64,000 bases of DNA. Origin: an uncultured Flavobacterium sp. (GTDB taxonomy: Bacteria > Bacteroidota > Bacteroidia > Flavobacteriales > Flavobacteriaceae). Position 1 is the stretch's first letter, and every line of letters starts with the position of its first letter. Made by a program: the position numbers and the translations under genes. This document shows, in pieces, positions 16,815 to 25,943 of this stretch. A model generated the notes under the pieces. That model saw only the letters and a program-made list of their open reading frames with translations, searched no databases and had not been told where the DNA came from. The DNA lies in NCBI RefSeq assembly GCF_963422545.1, contig NZ_OY730245.1:124001-188000 (forward strand), written 5' to 3'.

Positions 16815-19244
16815 CTAGGCTCTGTTTCTAACCTTATTTTTGACAGCATTATAGTCAATAAAATATTTAACGCTTACTGAAAGAATATGTTTTAAAGCAT
16901 CGTTGTTCAATAAATCTGTAACATTATGTTTGAAATTCTTGTCAATAATGCGTTCAAAATTTGAAGCATTATTACGATATAAAATCGAAAGCTGACTTCC
17001 CGGCGCAAACCACCAGGAATAAGACAAATCTGTATTCCAGGAATAAAAGCTTGAGTTTTTGTTTTTGGTATATTGAGGATAAGGAGTCAGGGTTCCGTCT
17101 GGCTGAAGTTTTAAAATATCTTTGTTTTCAGCCGATGACCAATATTGACGAACTGCCAGATTGAATGTCATTGTACTGTTTAAAGCATATTTTCCGCTAA
17201 GAGTATTTGCGTAAGTAATTACATTTCTGTTTGCAAAAGCAATAGTTTTAGGAGTATTTACATTGTTATCATCGTCAATACTATCAATGTAACCTTTGTT
17301 GTTGTCTTTTCTGAAAAAACTAAAACTATACGTTAGTAACAATTTGTCATTAAAACGATATCTCGGGCCAATATCAAACCCATAATTAAGTCTCCCTGAT
17401 TCGTCAAAAATTACGATGGAAGGATTTAAGTCTAAAGCGAATTTTTTATTGTAATTGGTAGATACGCTTGCCCATGATTCTATTTTTCTTGGAATAATAA
17501 CGTAGCAATTATTGGCTCGTGGCTCATAATAATCGTTAGATTCTAAAGGGCTTACCGTAATTCCCATTCCAAAATAATTATTCTTTACAGTAGTCAGGTT
17601 TGCATTTGCATTGATGGTATTTTCCTGAACCTTTCCTGATTCTTTATTAAATTCGGCATACATATTATAGTTGATTCTAAAACTGTTGAACAGTTTCGTT
17701 GGATTTAGAATTCTGTAATTTGCGTTGCCATAAAAGTTATAATAATTAGTATAAAAGTTAATTCCTAAATCGTTTGGATCAAAATCTTTAGTTACAAAAT
17801 CAGTTCCTACACTGTAGCGATATTTTCCGCTTTTTTCGGCAAAACCAATAGTTGAATAAAACCCATTTTTATTTTCGGCGGCATTAATGAAGCTGTATTT
17901 GATGTTACCGGATAAATTATATGTATTTGCTTTAGTGTTTAAATCCCAAACCAATCCGGTCAGGTTTGCATCTCTAAAATGACCATTTCTGGTAACATTT
18001 GTATTAATAAGCGTTACCGAAGAATTCTTTCTAAAGCGCTGATCTAAAACCAATACATTATAATTTGTCAAAGGCTCTACAACGACGCGTCTTGTATCTC
18101 CTGTTATGGTATCTTTTATAGTCGTAAAAGTTTTTTCGGTAACCGCATTTAAGATTCCAATACCCAACCCGTTTTTTGTTCTTCCAGAAACTTTTAAGGC
18201 GTTTATTAGATTAACGTTCTGAATGTTATCAACTATTTTTTCATTGTCATTTAAATCAGGATCAATAGATGGTTTTCCGCCAATTCTTCTCGAATAAAAC
18301 ATGTTTCCCTTGTTAAACAAGTCAGTTCCTTCAGTAAAAAAAGCCCTGTTTTCGTTAAACTGCTGTTCAAATGGGCCAAGATTTAAAATCTGATCGTCAT
18401 ATTTTGCCTGTCCAAAATCAGGAACTAAAATAGCATCCAGCGTAAAAGCATCACTAATTCCGTATTTAATATCCATGCCGCCTTTTATCGTGCCATAAGT
18501 TTTTTGTCCGTCGGTAGCATTCAAATAATAAGAAGCATAAGGCAGGAAAAACAATCGGGTAGGAGGTTTGATGTTTTCAATTCCTGTCAAATTACCATTT
18601 TGTTGTGTAAACGTTCCTATTTTGGTATTAATCAAATTCCAGGTATATTTTTTACGCTCTCGTTTTATATCCCTGAAAAAATTTATTCCCCAGGTTTGTT
18701 TGTTTTCTCCTGAAAAACGCAAGGCTGCATACGGAATTTTAATCTCGACAATCCAGCCTTTATCAGTTATTCTTGCTTTACTGATCCAAACCGCATCCCA
18801 GGAATAATCTTCACCGTTTGCATCTGTCATAATACAATCGCCTTGCACATCGGCAGCAGAAACGAAAAACTCAAAATTTTGCTGACCATCATTAAAGCCA
18901 TTAATAAAAACGCCAAAAAGATCAGCGGTTCCAAAGTTGTCGCGCTGCGAAATTTCTTTTAGAATTTTGGCAGGCTCGTCATCATACATCATTGCACCAA
19001 TATAAATGGCGTCATTATTATATAAAACTTTAATATCTGTTCTTTTGTTCTCAGGAATAGGTTTTCCGTTGTCAGGATCATACATTACAAAATCTGTTGC
19101 AGTCGAGGCATCTTTCCAGGCAGTTTCATCTAATTTTCCGTCAATAGAAATACTTTGCGAAGTCAGTTGAGTTTGTAAAGCTTTTTTCTGGCTATAGCCT
19201 GAGAAAGTAGATAAAAGAAGAATAAAAAAGAGTATTTTTTTCAT
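16815..19244 (-). CDS. DUF5916 outer-membrane protein with CBM9-like N-terminal domain
   Basis: An 809-residue exported protein with a signal peptide (cleavage near SGYSQ). Residues about 25-215 form a family 9 carbohydrate-binding-like domain (ISIDGKLDETAWKDA, then IYIGAMMYDDEP and WIVEIKIPYAALRFS). The remaining 590 residues are alternating aromatic/polar strands typical of an outer-membrane beta-barrel, with conserved LDAILVPDFGQAKYD and RAFFTEGTDLF motifs of DUF5916. It is probably a surface protein involved in binding or uptake; the ligand is unknown. No SusC/SusD pair or glycoside hydrolase adjoins it, so a carbohydrate role is only suggested by the fold. Confidence 0.85.
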   Translation of the reverse strand: MKKILFFILLLSTFSGYSQKKALQTQLTSQSISIDGKLDETAWKDASTATDFVMYDPDNGKPIPENKRTDIKVLYNNDAIYIGAMMYDDEPAKILKEISQRDNFGTADLFGVFINGFNDGQQNFEFFVSAADVQGDCIMTDANGEDYSWDAVWISKARITDKGWIVEIKIPYAALRFSGENKQTWGINFFRDIKRERKKYTWNLINTKIGTFTQQNGNLTGIENIKPPTRLFFLPYASYYLNATDGQKTYGTIKGGMDIKYGISDAFTLDAILVPDFGQAKYDDQILNLGPFEQQFNENRAFFTEGTDLFNKGNMFYSRRIGGKPSIDPDLNDNEKIVDNIQNVNLINALKVSGRTKNGLGIGILNAVTEKTFTTIKDTITGDTRRVVVEPLTNYNVLVLDQRFRKNSSVTLINTNVTRNGHFRDANLTGLVWDLNTKANTYNLSGNIKYSFINAAENKNGFYSTIGFAEKSGKYRYSVGTDFVTKDFDPNDLGINFYTNYYNFYGNANYRILNPTKLFNSFRINYNMYAEFNKESGKVQENTINANANLTTVKNNYFGMGITVSPLESNDYYEPRANNCYVIIPRKIESWASVSTNYNKKFALDLNPSIVIFDESGRLNYGFDIGPRYRFNDKLLLTYSFSFFRKDNNKGYIDSIDDDNNVNTPKTIAFANRNVITYANTLSGKYALNSTMTFNLAVRQYWSSAENKDILKLQPDGTLTPYPQYTKNKNSSFYSWNTDLSYSWWFAPGSQLSILYRNNASNFERIIDKNFKHNVTDLLNNDALKHILSVSVKYFIDYNAVKNKVRNRA

Positions 19245-19496
19245 GTAATGTTTAAAATAAACGATTCTGTAATGTCTGTTGAAGGAATAGACAACAATTT
19301 TTTCTGAATGTTACAGTTTTAATTATAATAAATGCCGTTTGATTAAGTTTTCTTTAAGAAAGTGGCTCAAAACGCCAAGATTTTTATGATAAGTAAATCT
19401 CTTACAAATAAAAAAGATTTTTGCTTCAAATGCTAATTTTTTACTTTGGTTTTGTTAAAGTTTAACCAAAAAGCCTCTGATTCACAGGGATATATT
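19245..19496. other. Divergent intergenic region
   Basis: Together with the promoter entry that follows, this is a 318-base gap between the divergent DUF5916 and L,D-transpeptidase genes. It contains an imperfect palindrome (TTGGTTTTGTTAAAG against TTTAACCAA) near 19446-19471. I see no gene or RNA in it. Confidence 0.4.
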
Positions 19497-19525
19497 TTGA
19501 TAGGTATATTTTTTTTATATTTTTG
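19497..19525 (+). promoter_or_regulatory. Predicted promoter of the YkuD_2 L,D-transpeptidase gene
   Basis: TTG at 19497-19499, an 18-base spacer, and TATTTTTG at 19518-19525 match the Bacteroidota TTG/TAnnTTTG promoter closely. The predicted leader is about 33 bases. Confidence 0.6.
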
Positions 19526-19562
19526 CCAAACCCAAATCCCTTGTTTAACCTAAAGAAATTCA

Positions 19563-20285
19563 ATGATTTATAAGATTTACCCGTTGCTTGTGTTTTTGCT
19601 ATTGTCTTTTGGTAAAGATTCAGAAAGCACACCCGAAATTAAAAAAACTACAACAAAAAGTTTCGCAAAAGTTGAGAGACTTACTGTTGATGCAAAAATT
19701 GAAAGTGTTTACAATGCTTTGAATTCCAATAACTTTAAATTACCAGAGCTTAAAACTTTTTCAGAAGCATTAAAAGGGTTTTATTTATTAAAAGAAAGAG
19801 GGATTATTCAAAAAAACATTTTGACATTGATTGATTTTAGTTTGTCATCAAATTCAAAACGCCTTTGGGTGATTGATTTGACAACAAATACAATTTTATT
19901 CAATTCGTTAGTTGCTCACGGACGAAATACCGGAGAAGAGTTTGCATCTGAATTTTCAAACTCAAATTCATCTTATAAAAGCAGTTTAGGTTTTTATGCC
20001 ACCGGCGAAATTTATAGAGGAAAACATGGAGCTTCTCTTCGTTTAGACGGTTTAGAAAACGGAGTTAATGATAACGCCCGCGAAAGAGGAGTAGTTATGC
20101 ATGGCGCTGATTATGTTTCAGAATCTTTTATAAGAGATAATAAAAGATTAGGCAGAAGCCAGGGTTGTCCAGCAATTCCTATGGAATTAACAGATGAAAT
20201 AATAGAAACCATAAAAGATAAATCGTGTTTGTATATTTATCATCCGTCAAGAAGTTTTACGATGGAAGAAAAGCTAATTTCTTAG
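19563..20285 (+). CDS. Murein L,D-transpeptidase catalytic-domain protein (YkuD_2 type)
   Basis: A 240-residue exported protein with a short N-terminal hydrophobic segment (PLLVFLLLSFG). The catalytic region runs from about 85 to 230: LIDFSLSSNSKRLWVIDL, H180 in GVVMHGADY, and nucleophile C202 in GRSQGCPAIP. This is the YkuD_2 variant of the L,D-transpeptidase fold, expected to act on peptidoglycan stem peptides in the periplasm. It may make 3-3 cross-links or attach proteins. It converges with, and overlaps by 12 bases, a second, different L,D-transpeptidase gene on the other strand. Confidence 0.88.
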   Translation: MIYKIYPLLVFLLLSFGKDSESTPEIKKTTTKSFAKVERLTVDAKIESVYNALNSNNFKLPELKTFSEALKGFYLLKERGIIQKNILTLIDFSLSSNSKRLWVIDLTTNTILFNSLVAHGRNTGEEFASEFSNSNSSYKSSLGFYATGEIYRGKHGASLRLDGLENGVNDNARERGVVMHGADYVSESFIRDNKRLGRSQGCPAIPMELTDEIIETIKDKSCLYIYHPSRSFTMEEKLIS

Positions 20286-21866
20286 TTTAGCATACAAATC
20301 CAGATCTAAATTATAAATATCAGCTCTAAAAATGAGCTGATTTTTTTCGCTCCAGGCAGTCCAGTACCACTGATATAAAGCGTATTTTTTAATTATTTTT
20401 ACACTGGTTGTTTTTTCGGTTGCAATAAGAGTATCAATATTTTCCCTATTCCATTTTTCAGGATCATCCAATATATGTTCTGCTAATTCTAACGGATTTT
20501 CAATACGAACACAACCTGAACTTAAAGAACGATTATTTCTCCCAAAGTAATTTCGATGATTAGTATCATGTAGGTAAACACTATGATTATTTGGAAATAA
20601 TATTTTCATTAATCCCAACGAATTATTATATCCCGGACTTTGTATATAACGGTAATTGTTTGGTTTGTTTTCATTCCACGCATTTGGATCTACAACTTTT
20701 CCTGTCGTGTCATATATAGTTATGTTTTTGTTTGCAAGATAATTTCTGTTGCGTTTCATTGCCGGAACCACATCTTCTTTTAATATAGTTGGCGGAACAG
20801 TCCATGTTGGATTAAAAACAATTGTTTTTAGTGTTGAGGTTATGATTGGGGTTTTTCTTTTACTGGTTCCTACCACAATATTTCGAACTAAAGTAGTGTC
20901 TTTACCTTCGACAACATTTAAGCTGTAATTCGGAATATTGATAATGAAATAATTATCGGCTAAATCAGTAGTATACCATCTCCAGCGCTCTAAATTGGCA
21001 ATAATTTGTTGTTTTCTTTGTTCTTTCGAATAATTTAAAGCACTTATAGTTCCTGCGCCAATAACTCCATCAGCCGCTAAACCATGTCTTTCCTGAAACC
21101 TTTTGATTGATTCAAAAGTCTTTCTGTTGTAAATTTTACTCAGGCTATCTTTTCCTGACATATCTCCCCAAAACAAAAGTCTTTTTTTGATATTGATTAA
21201 AGCCGGGTTGGTGTCATTTAAAACTATTTTTTTTGTCAAAGAATCTAGAGTAATCGCTCCGATGTGTTCATCCGGGAACGAATCAATAATTTCAAGTGCT
21301 TTTAAAAGCTGTTTGTAGGTGTGTGATTTTGGCTGAATATTGTCAACAATGCTGTCCAGTTTATTTTTATTAAATGCTTTTATTAGAATATTGTTTACAT
21401 CAAATGTTTTTTCTTTCAGATCCCAGTCCGTATATAGTTTCTTTGGATCCAGTTTGCCTTTATAAAGGTGATTTAGATATTTTTCAAAGTTATAGGTCAA
21501 CAGAATATCATAAGTTGCTAAATCAGCATCGCCCATCATACTAATTCTGCTTTCAAATTTTTTGAGCTCTGAAGCTTTGTAGTCTTCTGGATTTAAGCCC
21601 AGTAAATCTGATTTTTTCAGTTGCGATAAAACATAAGTTCTTTTTTTAAGGTTTCCCCAAACAGTTTGGTTTTCAGAAGCATTATAGAACTGTTTTAAGG
21701 TTTCGCTTTTAAATACGCTTATGGTTGCGGTATCTATTTGTACTTTTCTTTCGTCAGTAAGTAGGATTAGCGGAGTCTTTTTTTTGACAATAGGAGCAGG
21801 TTTAGGAGTATCTTTTTTACAACTAATAAATAAGCATATTGCTAAAAAAAGGTAAAGTTTTTTCAT
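20274..21866 (-). CDS. Lipoprotein L,D-transpeptidase (YcbB/LdtD-like)
   Basis: A 530-residue protein beginning with a lipoprotein signal (LFISC, lipidated Cys near residue 16). A scaffold domain at about 40-240 is followed by a peptidoglycan-binding domain near 255-280 (RFQERHGLAADGVIGAGT). The YkuD catalytic domain shows VGTSKRKTP, PTWTVPPTIL, the HDTNHRNYFGRNNR histidine loop and nucleophile C452 in LSSGCVRIENP. It resembles E. coli LdtD/YcbB, which makes 3-3 cross-links between meso-diaminopimelate residues. That agrees with the DNPR-type MurE in this window. It is 1 base apart from a GNAT gene on the same strand. Confidence 0.92.
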   Translation of the reverse strand: MKKLYLFLAICLFISCKKDTPKPAPIVKKKTPLILLTDERKVQIDTATISVFKSETLKQFYNASENQTVWGNLKKRTYVLSQLKKSDLLGLNPEDYKASELKKFESRISMMGDADLATYDILLTYNFEKYLNHLYKGKLDPKKLYTDWDLKEKTFDVNNILIKAFNKNKLDSIVDNIQPKSHTYKQLLKALEIIDSFPDEHIGAITLDSLTKKIVLNDTNPALINIKKRLLFWGDMSGKDSLSKIYNRKTFESIKRFQERHGLAADGVIGAGTISALNYSKEQRKQQIIANLERWRWYTTDLADNYFIINIPNYSLNVVEGKDTTLVRNIVVGTSKRKTPIITSTLKTIVFNPTWTVPPTILKEDVVPAMKRNRNYLANKNITIYDTTGKVVDPNAWNENKPNNYRYIQSPGYNNSLGLMKILFPNNHSVYLHDTNHRNYFGRNNRSLSSGCVRIENPLELAEHILDDPEKWNRENIDTLIATEKTTSVKIIKKYALYQWYWTAWSEKNQLIFRADIYNLDLDLYAKLRN

Positions 21867-21867
21867 G

Positions 21868-22305
21868 TCATAATTTTTTAAACATTAAATAATGTTCTCC
21901 AACATCTTTAATGTCAAATGCTGTTCCCAGAGTTTCGTAATTCATTTTTTTATAAAAACCTACAGCTGCTGTTCTTGCGTTGAACCAGATTAAATCGACA
22001 CCGTTTGCATTGCAATATTTTTCGCAATGTTTTACTAAAGCTTCTCCGATTCCTTTTTTCTGATGGTTTTCTAAAACGGCCATTCCTCGAATCTGAGCTT
22101 GATTTTTTTCAGTAAAGATAGGATTGATTTTATCGAATAGTGAAATAATTCCTGTTAAACTTTTAGTTTCAAATAAACCAAAATGATGTGTTGTCTCCAG
22201 ATCATCCTCTTCAAATATGCAACTTTCGATAGGTTTTCCATTTCTTAGAACAGGTTGGCGAACGATATAAGTTTCTTTTGAAGGTATTTCTTTAATAATA
22301 CTCAT
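21868..22305 (-). CDS. GNAT family N-acetyltransferase
   Basis: A 145-residue acetyltransferase. The acetyl-CoA-binding motif A is at 73-95 (RGMAVLENHQKKGIGEALV, with the Q82-K-K-G-I-G loop), and motif B around WFNARTAAVGFYKKMNYE is typical. The substrate is unknown. It is the first gene of a two-gene unit with the L,D-transpeptidase that starts one base after its stop, so a cell-wall substrate is possible but unproven. Confidence 0.87.
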   Translation of the reverse strand: MSIIKEIPSKETYIVRQPVLRNGKPIESCIFEEDDLETTHHFGLFETKSLTGIISLFDKINPIFTEKNQAQIRGMAVLENHQKKGIGEALVKHCEKYCNANGVDLIWFNARTAAVGFYKKMNYETLGTAFDIKDVGEHYLMFKKL

Positions 22306-22397
22306 GATTTGTGTAAAATAAATAAATATATAACTTTTTAATTTTAAATTAGTTATAAATAATTGTTGTTTTTTATTGATTTTTTTTGCGAAAAAGC

Positions 22398-22429
22398 TTG
22401 TTTTGAACTTAAGTTATTTTCTATATTTG
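22398..22429 (+). promoter_or_regulatory. Predicted promoter of tRNA-Gly copy 1
   Basis: TATATTTG at 22422-22429 matches TAnnTTTG and lies 12 bases before the mature tRNA. Candidate upstream TTG triplets are at 22398-22400 (21-base spacer) and 22403-22405. Confidence 0.55.
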
Positions 22430-22441
22430 CACCACGGTAAT

Positions 22442-22514
<73 letters not shown>

Positions 22515-22516
22515 CT

Positions 22517-22549
22517 AAAAAACCGGAACTTCATTGTTTCGGTTTTTTT
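22517..22549 (+). terminator. Terminator after tRNA-Gly copy 1
   Basis: A 13-base stem (22517-22529 with 22536-22548, one G-T pair), a 6-base loop and a T-run, starting 3 bases after the tRNA. Confidence 0.85.
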
Positions 22550-22579
22550 ATCAAAAGTAAATAATTTTTGATTTTTATT

Positions 22580-22609
22580 TTGGTTTAAAAATTTAATTAT
22601 TTATATTTG
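22580..22609 (+). promoter_or_regulatory. Predicted promoter of tRNA-Gly copy 2
   Basis: TTG at 22580-22582, a 19-base spacer and TATATTTG at 22602-22609, an exact match to the Bacteroidota consensus and spacing, 12 bases before the mature tRNA. Confidence 0.65.
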
Positions 22610-22621
22610 CACCCTGTTAAT

Positions 22622-22694
<73 letters not shown>

Positions 22695-22698
22695 CTTC

Positions 22699-22735
22699 AA
22701 AATCCTCAAACATTTGTTTGGGGATTTTTTTTTGT
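22699..22735 (+). terminator. Terminator after tRNA-Gly copy 2
   Basis: AAAATCCTCAAAC and GTTTGGGGATTTT pair with one wobble, followed by a long T-run. Confidence 0.82.
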
Positions 22736-22747
22736 GCTTTTTTTTTT

Positions 22748-22831
22748 GAAACTATATAAGTTATATAAGTTTATTTAAACAAAATGCTTAGCAAAAAAAA
22801 ACTTACTTTACTTATATAACTTATATGGTTT
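22748..22831. repeat. Inverted ATATAAG element
   Basis: The left arm AACTATATAAGTTATATAAG and the right arm CTTATATAACTTATATGGTT are nearly perfect inverted repeats about 40 bases apart. It lies between the tRNA pair and the stop of pepE. It is the same family as 15024-15138. Confidence 0.62.
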
Positions 22832-22843
22832 AAAAATTTTCTT

Positions 22844-23551
22844 TTAGTTTAAATAACTAAGATCGCTTTCGGTTTCTAACTCTTCGGGATTTTCGTTTTG
22901 TTTGAACAATCGCGCTTTTAAGCTTCCTTTCAGGGTAATTTTGTCTCCTTTAACTTCAAGCCAGCTACCTTCTCTTAATCCTAAAACGGGAATCGAATTA
23001 AAAGCGTGAAATTCTTTAATTCTCGTTTCGCGAGTTTCTCCCATGTGTTGCGACTGATCGTCAGGATCTAAATAATGCGGATTTAAATTGAAAGGAATTA
23101 ATCCTAAAGTCTGAAAACTTGGCGGATAAATTATTGGCATATCATTCGTAGTCTGCATTGATAAACCGCAAATATTACTACCGGCGCTGGTTCCTAAATA
23201 AGGAGTTCCGTTTTTTACTGTTTCTGCAAGAACCTGCATAATATTGTTTTTGTATAATTGAGTAACAAGTAAAAAAGTATTTCCTCCTCCGGTAAAGATT
23301 CCTTCAGCATTTTTTATAGCGTTTTCTGCATCTTCAAATTCGTGAATCCCTTTAACAGAAATGTTAATAGAAGCAAATGACTGAGTTACTTTTTCAGTGT
23401 ATTCGTCATGCGTAATTCCGCTGGGACGAGCGTACGGAATGAATAAAATACTTTTGCAATTTTTAAAATGTGACTCTAATGTAGGTAATATATACTCTAA
23501 ATAACTGCCTCCGTGTAGTGTGGATGTGCTGGCAATGATGATGCTTTTCAT
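22844..23551 (-). CDS. pepE: Dipeptidase E (alpha-aspartyl dipeptidase, S51)
   Basis: Hydrolyses Asp-X dipeptides in the cytoplasm. The 235-residue protein has the S51 nucleophile S122 in LGTSAGSNICG, H159 in NLNPHYLDPD, and the preceding GIFTGGGNTFLL at 84-95. The E. coli enzyme uses Ser120 and His157, so the numbering is almost the same. It is single, facing the tRNA-Gly pair. Confidence 0.95.
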   Translation of the reverse strand: MKSIIIASTSTLHGGSYLEYILPTLESHFKNCKSILFIPYARPSGITHDEYTEKVTQSFASINISVKGIHEFEDAENAIKNAEGIFTGGGNTFLLVTQLYKNNIMQVLAETVKNGTPYLGTSAGSNICGLSMQTTNDMPIIYPPSFQTLGLIPFNLNPHYLDPDDQSQHMGETRETRIKEFHAFNSIPVLGLREGSWLEVKGDKITLKGSLKARLFKQNENPEELETESDLSYLN

Positions 23552-23715
23552 AAAATTTTGACTCAGATTTGTTTCTGTTAAAGATATTAAAACTCTTTTT
23601 TTATGAAAGGTAAAGAAGGTTTAATTAACATATTTTTACCAACTCCTTAATACTAAATTTGGAATACATTAAGATATTTTTACAGCTTTAAGAATAATTC
23701 TAATTTTTTAGCATT

Positions 23716-24483
23716 TTGATCAATAAGGTTGCATGTATTTTAATGGTTGTTTTGGGACAAACTAGTTGGTCCCAAAGTCAGGATCGTAGTGTTATTAACG
23801 GGAAAATTTCCTCAAACACCTCTGATTTAGAAGGTGTTTATGTTATCAATGCTCAAACTGAAGCTATGACAACTACAGATGAGACGGGAGCTTTTTCTAT
23901 TTCTGCCAAAGAAGGCGATACACTGGTTTTTTCGTCTATTCAGTTCAGAGAAAACAGAGTTTTGCTTACTGCTGAAAACTTCTCAGACCTCCATTTTACT
24001 GTAAAACTGAATATGGTAATGCATCAACTGCAAGAAGTTGTGGTTAAGAATTATAATGGGATTAATGCGACTTCTTTAGGGATTATTCCTCAAGGGCAAA
24101 AAAGATATACAGAAGCCGAAAGAAAATTGCGTACTGCCACTGCTTTAAATCCTGAGGCTAATGCAGGAACAATGGCGGGAGGTTCTATTTCTGCAGATCC
24201 TGTGTTTAATTTTTTTTCCGGTCGTACGGCAATGTTAAAAAAAGAAGTTATAGTTGAAAAGAAAGAAGCTTTTATGAAACTTTTAGAACGTATGTTTAGT
24301 ATTGATCATTTTGTAAACAGATTGCAAATTCCGCTTGAGTACGTAAAAGGATTTGAATATTATGCAGTCGATAATGATAAGTTTACAGTAATTTTGAATT
24401 CGAATAATAAAACTTCGACAGAGTTTTTATTAGCAGAATTAGCTGTAAAATACAAAGAAATAATAGCGAGTGAAAACAAATAA
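23716..24483 (+). CDS. Exported protein with carboxypeptidase-regulatory-like domain, paralogue 1
   Basis: 255 residues with a signal peptide (MINKVACILMVVLGQTSWSQ). A CarboxypepD_reg-like beta-sandwich lies at about 25-110 (GVYVINAQTEAMTTTDETGA and EGDTLVFSSIQF). A C-terminal helical part contains NFFSGRTAMLKKEVIVEKKE. The start is TTG at 23716: the next in-frame ATG would cut the signal peptide. It is the first of three tandem paralogues and overlaps the next by 14 bases. The N-terminal domain is common in TonB-linked outer-membrane proteins, but no barrel is present here. Function unknown. Confidence 0.8.
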   Translation: MINKVACILMVVLGQTSWSQSQDRSVINGKISSNTSDLEGVYVINAQTEAMTTTDETGAFSISAKEGDTLVFSSIQFRENRVLLTAENFSDLHFTVKLNMVMHQLQEVVVKNYNGINATSLGIIPQGQKRYTEAERKLRTATALNPEANAGTMAGGSISADPVFNFFSGRTAMLKKEVIVEKKEAFMKLLERMFSIDHFVNRLQIPLEYVKGFEYYAVDNDKFTVILNSNNKTSTEFLLAELAVKYKEIIASENK

Positions 24484-25195
24484 CAGCATATTAATTTTTC
24501 TTCTAATGGTGGCTCAGATTAGTTTTGGGCAAAACACTGCTTCAAAAGAAATCATGGGGCAGATTGTAGAAAAAACAACTTCGGTTGACGGTGTAAATAT
24601 TATCAATAATACTACACAGGTTTCTACTACGTCAGATCCAAACGGAATGTTTTCGATTCCTGGGAAAGAAGGCGATGTTTTGGTTTTTTCATCGGTTAAT
24701 TTAGAACCTTTCAAACATAGAATCACTGCAGAGGATTTGACTGTAAGTTCGATTTTGATACGAATGACAGCAAAAGAAATCGAACTAAAAGAAGTTGTCG
24801 TAAATGAAAATGCCAATATTACGGCAGAAAATTTAGGTATAATTCCGTACGGACAAAAAAAATATACACCAGCAGAGAGAAAAGTTTATACCGCAACTTC
24901 GACTTCTGTCGATAAGTTGCTGAATATGATTTCGGGACGAACTACAATGCTTAAAAAAGAGGTAAATGTAGAGAAAAAGGAGATGTTGTTTAGAAAAATG
25001 GAATACCTTTTTGAAGAGAATTATTACACAGACAGATTGAAAATTCCGGTCGATGACATCAAAGGATTTCAGTTATATTGTGTAGATGATGCCGATTTTG
25101 CCGTATCTTTGAATACTAAAAACAAAACAATGAGTATGTTTTTAATAACAGATTTAGCAAGAAGATATTTAATAATTCTCGAAAATGAAAAATAG
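24470..25195 (+). CDS. Exported protein with carboxypeptidase-regulatory-like domain, paralogue 2
   Basis: 241 residues, starting with GTG at 24470 inside the end of paralogue 1. The signal peptide ends near ISFGQ. The layout matches paralogue 1 throughout: GVNIINNTTQVSTTSDPNGM, EGDVLVFSSVNL, then GIIPYGQKKYTPAERK and MISGRTTMLKKEVNVEKKE. The two are clearly products of a tandem duplication. The overlap implies translational coupling. Function unknown; periplasmic or outer-membrane associated. Confidence 0.8.
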   Translation: MKTNNSILIFLLMVAQISFGQNTASKEIMGQIVEKTTSVDGVNIINNTTQVSTTSDPNGMFSIPGKEGDVLVFSSVNLEPFKHRITAEDLTVSSILIRMTAKEIELKEVVVNENANITAENLGIIPYGQKKYTPAERKVYTATSTSVDKLLNMISGRTTMLKKEVNVEKKEMLFRKMEYLFEENYYTDRLKIPVDDIKGFQLYCVDDADFAVSLNTKNKTMSMFLITDLARRYLIILENEK

Positions 25196-25943
25196 ACTAG
25201 GAATACTCGTTGTATGCTTATTTTGCCAGATTGCACTGGGACAAAATAATTCAAGGAAGCCATTACATGGGCAAGTTGTTAATAATACTCTGGCTATAGA
25301 AAGTGGTTATGTAATGAATATTAGTGCAAAGGTTAGGACTTTTATTGGTTCAGGAGGATTGTTTGATATTATGGCAAAACCTAAAGATACTTTAGTGTTT
25401 TCAGGTTTGGCATTTCAGGCAAAAAAAGTCGTTCTGACTGAAAAAGACTGCTCAGTTGTACTTTATCAAATTCAACTGGATTTAGCAAACAATCAGTTGA
25501 AGGAAGTTGTGGTTAATAATAAAGATTTAAAAGTAAAATCACTGGATAAAAATTCTCAGAAATATGTTGATATGCAGTTTGAAGATGACAAACAATCTAC
25601 TGCAAAAAATATAGCAATGTATTCTGATCAAACGATTAAATACGGAATGGATTTTGTTCGAATTTTTAAAGATGTGAAAAAAGCACTGACGAAAAATGAG
25701 GATGTTAAACCGGAAGTTATAGATGACCTGGCTTTTGTTAAATATTCAAGAGCAAATTTCACAAAAGATTTCTACACAAAAACATTAGGTTTAAAAGAAG
25801 ATGAAATAGACTTGTTTTTGATGTATTGCTCAAACGATCAGGAATCTAAAAAACATTTACAGCCAGATCAGAAATTTGAATTGATGGATTTCATGGTTAA
25901 TAAAAATAAAGAATTTCAAAAATCAAATGTTGTCGAAAAATAG
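25185..25943 (+). CDS. Exported protein with carboxypeptidase-regulatory-like domain, paralogue 3 (diverged)
   Basis: 252 residues, overlapping paralogue 2 by 11 bases. The signal peptide (MKNRLGILVVCLFCQIALGQ) and the N-terminal sandwich (GYVMNISAKVRTFIGSGGLF and KDTLVFSGLAFQAKKVVL) follow the same plan. The C-terminal half is different: the SGRT..LKKEV.VEKKE motif is lost and replaced by an acidic, lysine-rich helical region. It ends 17 bases inside the DUF6702 gene. Function unknown. Confidence 0.78.
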   Translation: MKNRLGILVVCLFCQIALGQNNSRKPLHGQVVNNTLAIESGYVMNISAKVRTFIGSGGLFDIMAKPKDTLVFSGLAFQAKKVVLTEKDCSVVLYQIQLDLANNQLKEVVVNNKDLKVKSLDKNSQKYVDMQFEDDKQSTAKNIAMYSDQTIKYGMDFVRIFKDVKKALTKNEDVKPEVIDDLAFVKYSRANFTKDFYTKTLGLKEDEIDLFLMYCSNDQESKKHLQPDQKFELMDFMVNKNKEFQKSNVVEK

